Below, piece after piece: positions 1 to 5,394 of a DNA stretch of 5,651 nucleotides. Below the pieces are notes generated by a model. It was not told where the DNA came from. It ran no database searches and worked only from the letters and a program-made list of their open reading frames with translations. This stretch comes from Bacteroidales bacterium UBA7574 (lineage in GTDB: Bacteria; Bacteroidota; Bacteroidia; Bacteroidales; Paludibacteraceae), in NCBI GenBank assembly GCA_002479035.1, contig DLLA01000037.1, positions 1-5,651 of the forward strand, in the 5' to 3' direction. Position 1 is the stretch's first letter; each line of letters begins with the position of its first letter. Made by a program: the position numbers and the translations under genes.

Positions 1-567
1 GAGCGTTGGGCTGGTGGTATGCTCACCAACTTCCCCACTATCCGCAAGGCTGTGAAGAAGATGACCACCATCGACAAGATGATGACCGATGGCACATTCG
101 ACAACATCTCCAAGCGTGAGAAACTCCAAATCACCCGCCAACGCGAGAAATTGGAGAAGAACCTCGGCTCTATTGCCGACCTCACCCGTCTCCCGAGCGC
201 ACTCTTCGTAGTGGACGTGATGAAAGAGCACATTGCTGTGGCTGAGGCTAACCGTCTGGGTATCCCTGTTTTCGGTATCGTGGACACGAACTCCGACCCT
301 AATCCTATTGATTATGTTATCCCTGCCAACGATGACGCTACCAAGTCTATCGAGGTGATTCTCAATGCCGTATGCGATGCTATCAAGGAAGGCCTTGAAG
401 AGCGCAAGGTGGAGAAGGCTGACGAAGAGGCTGCACAGGCACAGGCTGCTGAAGAGGCTCCCCAACCCAAAGAGCGTCGTCAGCGCGTACGCAAGGCTGC
501 TCCCAAAGCAGAGGCTGAGAAGGTAGCCGCTACCGAAGCACCTGCCGAGGAGGCTAAGGCTGAGTAA
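1..567 (+). CDS. rpsB: 30S ribosomal protein S2, 3' part (5' end outside window)
   Basis: The reading frame is open from the first base and ends in tandem TAA TAA stops (565-570). It encodes the last 188 residues of S2, a small-subunit protein that bridges the head and body of the 30S particle and is needed for S1 binding and initiation. Recognisable S2 stretches are [14 protein letters not shown] at the start, [11 protein letters not shown], then [21 protein letters not shown] and the [10 protein letters not shown] segment near positions 310-345. From about 409 the protein turns into a low-complexity Ala/Glu/Lys tail of some 50 residues with a basic patch (KERRQRVRK); such tails are common on Bacteroidota S2. 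The missing 5' part should hold roughly 90 residues. It lies 92 bp upstream of tsf, the classic rpsB-tsf order. The identification is secure. Confidence 0.97.
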   Translation, partial: ERWAGGMLTNFPTIRKAVKKMTTIDKMMTDGTFDNISKREKLQITRQREKLEKNLGSIADLTRLPSALFVVDVMKEHIAVAEANRLGIPVFGIVDTNSDPNPIDYVIPANDDATKSIEVILNAVCDAIKEGLEERKVEKADEEAAQAQAAEEAPQPKERRQRVRKAAPKAEAEKVAATEAPAEEAKAE

Positions 568-568
568 T

Positions 569-657
569 AATCGTACAGAATACAACACTCGGATGTCGGG
601 AAACCGACATCCGACTATGCAAAAATCGTACATCGTAAATAACTAAATCGTAAATAA
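569..657 (+). repeat. Dispersed ATCGTA direct repeats in the tsf leader
   Basis: AATCGTACA occurs at 569-577 and again at 624-632, flanking the 589-614 hairpin on both sides. ATCGTAAATAA occurs at 632-642 and 647-657, 15 bp apart, with the second copy ending two bases before the tsf ATG. The hexamer ATCGTA is thus present four times in the 92-bp spacer. The stretch is AT-rich and has no Shine-Dalgarno motif before tsf, as is usual for Bacteroidota, so an AT-rich unstructured leader may be what recruits ribosomes. No -33/-7 promoter of the TTTG / TAnnTTTG type was found here. Confidence 0.55.
589..614 (+). promoter_or_regulatory. Perfect 11-bp hairpin with GAAA tetraloop between rpsB and tsf
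   Basis: Arms 589-599 and 604-614 are perfectly complementary (TCGGATGTCGG with CCGACATCCGA) and enclose the GNRA-type loop GAAA at 600-603. No uridine run follows (the next bases are CTATGCAAAAATCG), so it is not a standard intrinsic terminator. By position it could be a stabilising or processing hairpin, or an attenuator that sets the S2 to EF-Ts ratio; E. coli rpsB-tsf also carries an attenuating structure between the genes. The structure is seen directly; the role is inferred. Confidence 0.6.
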
Positions 658-659
658 TT

Positions 660-1652
660 ATGGCTGTTACATTAGCAGATATCAAAAAACTGCGCGACCT
701 TACCGGCGCAGGTATGATGGATGTCAAGAAGGCTCTCGAAGAGGCCAATGGTGACTTCGAGGTGGCTCGCGACCTCCTTCGCAAACGCGGTCAGGCTATT
801 GCCGCCAAGCGTAGCGACCGTCAGGCTTCCGAGGGCTGTGTCCTCGGGCGTGCCGAGAACGGCTACGGTGCTATCGTGGCTGTGAAGTGCGAGACCGACT
901 TCGTGGCTAAGAACGCTGACTTCGTGGCTATGGTCAAACTCATCCTCGACATCGCTATGGACCAACGTCCTGCTGACATCGAGGCACTCCGCAACACCGT
1001 TGTGGACGGCAAACTGACTGTGGCTGACCTCGTTACAGAGCGTTCCGGCGTTACGGGCGAGAAGATGGAACTCTCCGACTATGTCTTCCTCGCTGCCCCC
1101 AAGGTGGACGCTTACAACCACCTCGGCAACAAACTGTCTGCCCTCGTGGGTGCTGACTCGGCTGACGCTGACCAGACCACCGTACACGGCATCTCCATGC
1201 AGGTCGCTTCCATGGCTCCTATCGCCCTCGACGCTGACCACGTGGCACAGAGCGTGAAGGACCACGAACTGGCAGTGGCTATCGACAAGACCAAGCAGGA
1301 CGAGATTGCCAAGGCTGTGGAGAACGCTCTCCGCAAGGCCGGCATCAACCCCGCACACGCTGACAGCGACGAGCACATCGAGTCCAACACCGCCAAGGGC
1401 TGGCTCACACCCGAGCAGGCACAGCAGGCACGCGACATCCGCGCTACCGTTCCCGCAGAGGCTGAGGCGCAACTCAATATGAAGAAGATTGAGATGATTG
1501 CACAAGGTCGTCTCGGCAAGTTCCTCAAGGAAAGCACGCTCGTTGAGCAGGCTTACATCATGAGCGAGACCAAAGAACTCGTGAAGGATGTCCTCAAGAA
1601 GAACAACGTCACCATCACTGACTTCAAGCGTGTAACCCTCAACGAGGAGTAA
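660..1652 (+). CDS. tsf: Translation elongation factor Ts
   Basis: EF-Ts is the nucleotide exchange factor that releases GDP from EF-Tu in the cytoplasm. The 330-residue product has the expected order. An N-terminal UBA-like domain (about residues 4-55, with KKLRDLTGAGMMDVKKAL) is followed by the EF-Tu-contacting motif TDFVAKN at residues 79-85, the core subdomains, and a C-terminal segment with GRLGKFLKE and LVEQAY. The length exceeds the E. coli protein (about 280) and fits the longer Bacteroidota forms. ATG at 660 is chosen because MAVTLADIKKLRDLTGAGM is the canonical start. No Shine-Dalgarno motif precedes it. It is the last gene of the rpsB-tsf unit and is followed 12 bp later by a terminator. 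A 347-codon antisense frame over it is a coding-bias shadow. Confidence 0.98.
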   Translation: MAVTLADIKKLRDLTGAGMMDVKKALEEANGDFEVARDLLRKRGQAIAAKRSDRQASEGCVLGRAENGYGAIVAVKCETDFVAKNADFVAMVKLILDIAMDQRPADIEALRNTVVDGKLTVADLVTERSGVTGEKMELSDYVFLAAPKVDAYNHLGNKLSALVGADSADADQTTVHGISMQVASMAPIALDADHVAQSVKDHELAVAIDKTKQDEIAKAVENALRKAGINPAHADSDEHIESNTAKGWLTPEQAQQARDIRATVPAEAEAQLNMKKIEMIAQGRLGKFLKESTLVEQAYIMSETKELVKDVLKKNNVTITDFKRVTLNEE

Positions 1653-1664
1653 TCCGCTATACCG

Positions 1665-1705
1665 AATGAGGCTGTCCGATATACCATTGGACAGCCTTAT
1701 TTTGT
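1665..1705 (+). terminator. Rho-independent terminator after tsf
   Basis: Arms 1669-1677 (AGGCTGTCC) and 1689-1697 (GGACAGCCT) pair perfectly around an 11-nt loop. Flanking A-T and G-T pairs extend the stem to about 13 bp (1665-1677 with 1689-1701). The descending arm runs into a T-rich stretch (TTATTTTGTTT). It starts 12 bp after the tsf stop, so it should end the rpsB-tsf transcript. Confidence 0.88.
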
Positions 1706-1818
1706 TTAATCCCATGCGGACTTTTGCCTGCTACGAGGCGATGCTTTGTTTAGGAGACTTCGCGGCTCGCGTCGTCAGATAGTCGACCCGCGACCGACCC
1801 CCGATAATGGCAACCCGA

Positions 1819-1849
1819 TGCCACGTAATTAATGGCTAATTACATGGCA
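1819..1849. repeat. Inverted repeat with 13-nt arms, one mismatch
   Basis: TGCCACGTAATTA (1819-1831) pairs with TAATTACATGGCA (1837-1849) around the loop ATGGC. Only the C1824/A1844 position fails to pair. It could be a symmetric operator, an RNA hairpin in the leader of the next gene, or a relic of a small palindromic element. No T-tract follows, so it is not called a terminator. Confidence 0.6.
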
Positions 1850-1880
1850 ATTATATGTTCCATTATTTTAACATTTCCTT

Positions 1881-1979
1881 CGTGTCATCCCCCTGTCATG
1901 CTCGTGTCATCGCCCTGTCAAAGTCGTGTCAAACAGCAAGGGATACGCAAGGGATGCGCAAGGGATAGGCTACCCTTGC
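1881..1979. repeat. Array of nine consecutive 11-bp blocks upstream of the acyltransferase gene
   Basis: Blocks start at 1881, 1892, 1903, 1914, 1925, 1936, 1947, 1958 and 1969. The first five share a TGTCA core at block positions 3-7 and alternate CGTGTCA and CCTGTCA, giving a 22-bp higher-order repeat. The next three are GCAAGGGAT plus AC, GC or AG. The ninth, GCTACCCTTGC, is close to an inverted copy of the second type, so GCAAGGG at 1958-1964 can pair with CCCTTGC at 1973-1979. The 11-bp step keeps every block on nearly the same face of the helix. The array ends 45 bp before the start codon at 2025. Protein binding is inferred; the periodicity is seen directly. Confidence 0.8.
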
Positions 1980-2024
1980 CGAACCCGAATAATACATTCA
2001 CTTAATTTAACAAACAACGATACT

Positions 2025-3248
2025 ATGTCCCAAACCAACACGGCTGCAAAGCCCAAGAAGCGTCTCCTCTCGTTGGACGTTTTGCGTGGTATCACCATCG
2101 CAGGGATGATTCTTGTCAACAACCCGGGCACGTGGTCGCACATCTATGCCCCGCTGCGACATGCGGCATGGAACGGCTGCACCCCTACCGACCTCGTGTT
2201 CCCGTTTTTCGTATTCTGTATGGGAATCGCGATGTACATCTCGTACGGGAAATTCAACTACGAACTCAACCTCAAGACCTTCTCCAAACTGCTCACACGC
2301 GGTCTGTTGATTATCCTCATCGGCTGGGCGCTCAGTTGGTACGGCATGTTTATGCGTCAAATCACGACCGACCACACTTTCGCCTACGCAATCTGGTACT
2401 ATCCTATCGCGCACCTGCGTTTTCTCGGCGTCTTCCCGCGCTTGGGACTTATCACAATCTTCGGCACCCTGCTCATGCTGACGTGCAAACCCCGCAACTG
2501 CCTGTGGGTATCGCTCGGGCTGCTTGTCGTTTACTGTATCTTGCAGAGTGTGACCAACAGTTTTGAACTCAACGAAGCCAACATGGAGTCCGTCGTGGAC
2601 CTCCTTGTGTTGGGCGACAACCATATCTACCACCTTGGCGGCATACCTTTCGACCCCGAAGGCATCCTCTCCACTATCCCTGCCGTAGCGCACGCGCTCA
2701 TCGGCGTATGGGTCGGACGACTCATTATGCACTGCCACGACCACTGGGACAAGGTCACCCGCGTCCTTCTCGCAGGGGCTGTCATGCTCCTTTTCGGCTT
2801 CTGCCTCGACTACGCTTATCCTATCAACAAGAGCATGTGGTCGGCATCGTATGTCTTCGTAACCTGCGGACTTGCCTCTCTGCTGCTTGGCATTTTGATT
2901 TGGGTACTCGATATACGTCTCCCCGAACTCAACGCCACCACCCCTGCCAATGGTTGGCAACGCTTCCAACACGGCTTTGCGAACCGCTGGTACAAGTTCT
3001 TCGAGTGTTTTGGCGTAAACCCGCTGTTCATATTCTGTTTGAGTGCCATCTTCGTGAACACGATGAACAATATCCGTTTCACGTTCCACGAGGAGACATA
3101 CAACGTGTGGAGTTTCTGGTACAAGGTATGTATGCAACCCCTCTTCGGTGACACGGGCGGTTCTCTCGCATCGGCACTGAGCCTCATCCTTGTCCTGTGG
3201 CTTATCGCACATATCCTCTACCGCAAGAAGATATACATCAAACTCTAA
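2025..3248 (+). CDS. Multi-pass membrane acyltransferase, HGSNAT-like (heparan-alpha-glucosaminide N-acetyltransferase family / DUF5009)
   Basis: This 407-residue protein has about ten hydrophobic segments (near residues 16-34, 56-74, 92-110, 140-155, 159-176, 215-234, 246-263, 272-294, 330-347, 380-399), so it belongs in the inner membrane. Family hallmarks are SLDVLRGITIAGMILVNNPG at 16-35, HAAWNGCTPTDLVFPFF at 46-62, PEGILSTIPAVAHALIGVW at 211-229 and GVNPLF at 330-335. His46 lies where human HGSNAT has KHASWNGL, the region from memory of its active-site histidine. The family is thought to move acetyl groups from cytosolic acetyl-CoA to amino sugars across the membrane; bacterial relatives (NagX-type) sit in amino-sugar gene sets. 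The substrate here is unknown. ATG at 2025 is preferred over an in-frame GTG at 1926, because the upstream part would run through the 11-bp repeats and family homology begins near residue 13. The end is rich in Lys/Arg (YRKKIYIKL). Confidence 0.85.
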   Translation: MSQTNTAAKPKKRLLSLDVLRGITIAGMILVNNPGTWSHIYAPLRHAAWNGCTPTDLVFPFFVFCMGIAMYISYGKFNYELNLKTFSKLLTRGLLIILIGWALSWYGMFMRQITTDHTFAYAIWYYPIAHLRFLGVFPRLGLITIFGTLLMLTCKPRNCLWVSLGLLVVYCILQSVTNSFELNEANMESVVDLLVLGDNHIYHLGGIPFDPEGILSTIPAVAHALIGVWVGRLIMHCHDHWDKVTRVLLAGAVMLLFGFCLDYAYPINKSMWSASYVFVTCGLASLLLGILIWVLDIRLPELNATTPANGWQRFQHGFANRWYKFFECFGVNPLFIFCLSAIFVNTMNNIRFTFHEETYNVWSFWYKVCMQPLFGDTGGSLASALSLILVLWLIAHILYRKKIYIKL

Positions 3249-3258
3249 TCCATAACGG

Positions 3259-3291
3259 ATAATCGCCAAACAATCACCAGATAATCACCCC
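3259..3291. repeat. Three imperfect 11-bp tandem units in the spacer before ribF
   Basis: ATAATCGCCAA (3259), ACAATCACCAG (3270) and ATAATCACCCC (3281) follow each other at an exact 11-bp step and share the core AATC(A/G)CC. A further AATC at 3247-3250, over the preceding gene's stop, is offset by 14 bp. No terminator is visible in the 76-bp spacer, which fits transcription running on into ribF. Confidence 0.55.
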
Positions 3292-3324
3292 ACTACGCAA
3301 CAACAAACCCCACATATCCCCGCT

Positions 3325-3492
3325 ATGATACCCCCCTCTTTGAGGGGGGGAGGGGGGAGTCCTACCTTTCTCTCTAATGGGGCAGGGGGGAGTCTTATAC
3401 CCCCCTTCGAAGGGGGGCAGGGGGGGCTTATCCCTCTCTCTAATGGGGCTTTAGGGAGTCTTATACCCCCCTTTGAAGGGGGGCAGGGGGGG
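3325..3492 (+). repeat. Five tandem ~33-bp palindromic G/C units coding the RibF N-terminal extension
   Basis: Two unit types alternate, A-B-A-B-A, starting at 3325, 3361, 3394, 3427 and 3460. Type A encodes (L/M)IPPFEGGQGG-like peptides and contains a strong palindrome; 3400-3417 is a perfect 18-bp palindrome with CCCCCC and GGGGGG arms around TTCGAA. Type B encodes L-I-P-L-S-N-G-A-like peptides and has weaker symmetry. AGT (Ser) codons mark several junctions. All spacings are multiples of three, so the frame is kept. The minus strand is also open across the array and reads as PPCPPSKGG-type peptides. Similar C-run/G-run palindromes occur as dispersed intergenic repeats in Bacteroidota (from memory, not searched). 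Confidence 0.85.
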
Positions 3493-4548
3493 GCTGGACT
3501 TGGTCTTATATGCACCATCGGTGTCTTCGACGGTGTCCATCGCGGACACCGCCTTCTCTTTGAACAACTGCAATCCTTGGCTCGCGCCGAGGGTTTGCAG
3601 CCTGTCATCTACACGTTCCGTCAGCACCCGCTGGAGGTGCTCCGCGGACAGGCACCCGCTATGCTCACCACCTTGGAGGAACGTGTCGCCATGTTGCAGC
3701 AGTTCGCAGAGGTGCGGTTGTTGGATTTCCGAGAGGTGCAACACCTCACCGCCGAGGATTTTATGCACCGCCTTCACGATGAGGACGGTGTGCAGACGTT
3801 ACTCATGGGTTATGACCACCGTTTTGGCTCCGACCGTCTGACGGATTTTGCAGATTATCAACGCCTTGCCGCCCGCGTCGGACTGCGCATACACCACGCC
3901 ACGGAGTGTTTGGACGAAGGCTTGCCCGTCAGTTCCTCGCGTATTCGCAAACTTATTGAACAGGGACAGATAGAGGATGCCAACCGGCTCCTTGGCTATC
4001 CGTATGCCATCTCGGGCATGGTCGTCCACGGTAACGGTATCGGCAGCACCCTTGGCTTTCCCACTGCCAATATCGCTTACTCCCCGTCCAAACTCCTCCC
4101 CCTCTCCGGCGTTTACTCCGCCACCGTGGATATCCAAGATTCCCCTTCCTCATCGGACGCAAATAAAGAAGATAGTTTAACCTCCACAGCAGGTACCATA
4201 CAAAATCTATTCCCCCTCTTTGAGGGGGGCAGGGGGAGTCTCCCATCTTCTCCTGAGGGGGTTAGGGGGAGTCTCCCCGGGGACGCGGACGCCCTCGTCC
4301 GCGGTATAAAAGAGTGTAGTAATAGGAAAAATGCAGTAGTCAACATCGGCACCAATCCCACTGTCGGCAATACCCGTACCACAGTCGAAGCCCATTTGTT
4401 GGATTTTAGCGGTTCTTTGTACAATCATACTTTAACCATTCATTTCCAACATTTTATTCGTCCCGAGCGTCGTTTCTCCTCATTGGCTGCCCTTACCGCG
4501 CAAATCCGCTCCGACCTCCGTACCGCTTTCCCCGCCACACTCGATTAG
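3325..4548 (+). CDS. ribF: Bifunctional riboflavin kinase / FMN adenylyltransferase carrying two in-frame repeat insertions
   Basis: RibF phosphorylates riboflavin to FMN and adenylates FMN to FAD in the cytoplasm. The FAD synthetase domain spans about residues 62-205: nucleotide-binding FDGVHRGH at 68-75, YTFRQHP at 96-102, GYDHRFG at 162-168 and SSSRIRKLIEQG at 203-214. The flavokinase domain follows, with GNGIGSTLGFPTANI at 236-250, NIGTNPTVG at 340-348, the likely catalytic Glu355 in VEAHLLDF, and FIRPERRF at 377-384. At 407 residues it is about 100 longer than usual. The excess lies in two places: residues 2-61, made of 11-residue Gly/Pro units, and residues 272-335, between the GVYSATVDIQ strand and VVNIG. 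ATG at 3325 is the only in-frame ATG before the FDGVH motif (the next is Met113), so the repeats must be translated unless an unusual start is used. All key motifs survive, so the enzyme is probably active. Confidence 0.93.
   Translation: MIPPSLRGGGGSPTFLSNGAGGSLIPPFEGGQGGLIPLSNGALGSLIPPFEGGQGGAGLGLICTIGVFDGVHRGHRLLFEQLQSLARAEGLQPVIYTFRQHPLEVLRGQAPAMLTTLEERVAMLQQFAEVRLLDFREVQHLTAEDFMHRLHDEDGVQTLLMGYDHRFGSDRLTDFADYQRLAARVGLRIHHATECLDEGLPVSSSRIRKLIEQGQIEDANRLLGYPYAISGMVVHGNGIGSTLGFPTANIAYSPSKLLPLSGVYSATVDIQDSPSSSDANKEDSLTSTAGTIQNLFPLFEGGRGSLPSSPEGVRGSLPGDADALVRGIKECSNRKNAVVNIGTNPTVGNTRTTVEAHLLDFSGSLYNHTLTIHFQHFIRPERRFSSLAALTAQIRSDLRTAFPATLD
4207..4272 (+). repeat. Two further ~33-bp units of the same family inside the flavokinase domain
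   Basis: 4207-4239 encodes LFPLFEGGRGS and contains CCCCCTC (4212-4218) paired with GAGGGGG (4222-4228) around TTT. The same stem-loop sequence occurs in the first unit of the N-terminal array (3332-3348). 4240-4272 encodes LPSSPEGVRGS, a more diverged unit. Both are 33 bp, end in AGT and keep the ribF frame. Confidence 0.8.
4275..4303. repeat. Second hairpin element next to the repeat units in ribF
   Basis: An 8-bp palindrome CCCCGGGG (4275-4282) is followed directly by an inverted repeat: CGCGGACG at 4284-4291 and CGTCCGCG at 4296-4303, with a 4-nt loop. It is translated in frame as part of PGDADALVRG. Its sequence differs from the 33-bp units, so it looks like a second small palindromic element joined to the first. 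The downstream 30 bp are AT-rich with codons (AGT, AAT, AGG, ATA) that are unusual for this gene. Confidence 0.65.
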
Positions 4549-4566
4549 TACAAAGTTAGTACAAAA
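4545..4566 (+). repeat. 11-bp tandem duplication across the ribF stop codon
   Basis: TTAGTACAAAG (4545-4555) is followed by TTAGTACAAAA (4556-4566). The first copy contains the ribF TAG stop (4546-4548). It appears to be a simple duplication of 11 bp just past the gene end. Confidence 0.65.
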
Positions 4567-4621
4567 CGCCTCTTTACTCCCTCTCAGCCAATCACTATTC
4601 CTAACAGCATTCCACTTGCCA

Positions 4622-5323
4622 ATGGACATTGACGGTATCCATATCGATATAGATCGCAAGCCCATTAAGCACCTGCATATTGCGGTGTACCCGCCCGATG
4701 CGCGTGTACGTGTCTCCGCACCCATACACCTCTCACAAACCGACATTGAGAGATTTGTCTTGCAGAAATTGGCATGGATACGCCGTAGCCGGACAAAAGT
4801 GTTGGCACGCCCACGCCCTGTCATACATCACTATCTCACAGGCGAAACGCATTATATCTTCGGGGAACGCTTGCTCTTGCAGGTGGTCTCTACGCCTGCT
4901 TGCAGACCTTCTGTCATAAGGATGGATGACAAACTTATTCTCAATGTTTCCCCGAACACGACTGAATCTTGTCGTGCCGCACTCATCAAGGAGTACCGGC
5001 GTGCACTCTTGTATGAGTATCTCACCAAGGCAGTGGCTCATTGGCAGACTGTCATGGACGAACCTGACGTGACTTGGAGCATCCGACAGATGCGTTCTGA
5101 GTGGGGTTCGTGCACCCCTCGCAAACGCAAACTGCTGTTCAACCTTGAACTATCCCGTGTCCCTGCGCCGTGCATTGACTATATTATCGTCCACGAACTC
5201 TCGCACTTGCGCGTCCCCAACCACAGCCGTCTCTTCGAGATACGCGTGGAGCACTTTATCCCCGACTGGCGCACCCGCCGCCACCACCTCAACGATTTCA
5301 TTACTGTATCTTCCTCTTGTTGA
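4622..5323 (+). CDS. YgjP-like (DUF45) zinc metallopeptidase
   Basis: The 233-residue protein is a cytoplasmic-type predicted zinc-dependent metallopeptidase of the YgjP/DUF45 family; substrates of this family are poorly known. The zinc-binding motif is HELSH at residues 191-195 (ligands His191 and His195, catalytic Glu192), with His201 in NHS at 200-202 as the likely third ligand. Upstream is the family signature EWGSC at 160-164, running into FNLELSRVP at 173-181; YFGE-like HYIFGERLLLQV (77-88) and a C-terminal RRHHLN also fit. No signal peptide or membrane segment is seen. Where most relatives have FW after NHS, this one has Phe-Glu (LFEIRV). ATG at 4622 is chosen over a TTG two codons upstream. 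The gene starts 73 bp after ribF with no terminator between, so co-transcription is likely. Confidence 0.88.
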   Translation: MDIDGIHIDIDRKPIKHLHIAVYPPDARVRVSAPIHLSQTDIERFVLQKLAWIRRSRTKVLARPRPVIHHYLTGETHYIFGERLLLQVVSTPACRPSVIRMDDKLILNVSPNTTESCRAALIKEYRRALLYEYLTKAVAHWQTVMDEPDVTWSIRQMRSEWGSCTPRKRKLLFNLELSRVPAPCIDYIIVHELSHLRVPNHSRLFEIRVEHFIPDWRTRRHHLNDFITVSSSC

Positions 5324-5394
5324 GGGCGTTATGGTGTTTTCTCATAAGTGTGGCGCAATGTTTTCCTTGTCGGATATTGTCAGTTGTGAGGAAG

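Larger units (their letters stand above)
1706..2024. other. 319-bp gene-free spacer with inverted and tandem repeats
   Basis: No credible coding frame or tRNA-like structure is visible. The left part is GC-rich and holds an imperfect, bulged hairpin: CGGCTCGCGTCG at 1763-1774 against CGACCCGCGACCG at 1784-1796. The middle holds a second inverted repeat (1819-1849). The right part is a regular 11-bp repeat array (1881-1979). The last 45 bp before the next gene are AT-rich. The promoter of the 2025 gene must lie downstream of the terminator, probably here, but no good TTTG-N19-TAnnTTTG match was found; TAATTTAA at 2003-2010 is only a weak -7 candidate. Confidence 0.6.

Noticed and set aside
672..1715. 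347-codon open frame on the minus strand over tsf
   Set aside because: It lies fully antisense to a certain tsf gene, its end overlaps the tsf terminator, and its protein resembles no family I recognise. The strong codon bias of tsf explains the lack of stops.
1881..1979. Plasmid-type replication origin with 22-bp iterons
   Set aside because: The spacing is suggestive, but there is no replication initiator gene and the neighbours are core chromosomal genes.
1926..2024. Upstream GTG start for the acyltransferase, adding 33 residues
   Set aside because: The extension reads through the 11-bp repeat array, whose step is not a multiple of three, and has no family similarity. ATG at 2025 follows an AT-rich leader and fits the family's usual N-terminus.
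2007..3269. 420-codon open frame on the minus strand over the acyltransferase gene
   Set aside because: The plus-strand product has clear family motifs and membrane segments. The antisense product is charged and low in recognisable features, as expected of a shadow frame.
3400..3417. Intrinsic terminator at the GC palindrome in ribF
   Set aside because: The stem is strong but no T-tract follows; G-rich sequence does, and the ribF frame continues through it.
3285..3608. Minus-strand frame encoding PPCPPSKGG-type repeats
   Set aside because: It is the reverse reading of the ribF repeat array. The plus-strand frame joins directly to conserved RibF motifs, so that is the real gene.
3325..4303. 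CRISPR array
   Set aside because: The 33-bp units are contiguous, palindromic and coding, with no unique spacers and no cas genes in view.
5324..5394. Bidirectional terminator between the convergent genes
   Set aside because: Only a 5-bp stem (TTATG at 5329-5333 with CATAA at 5343-5347) was found, too weak to call.
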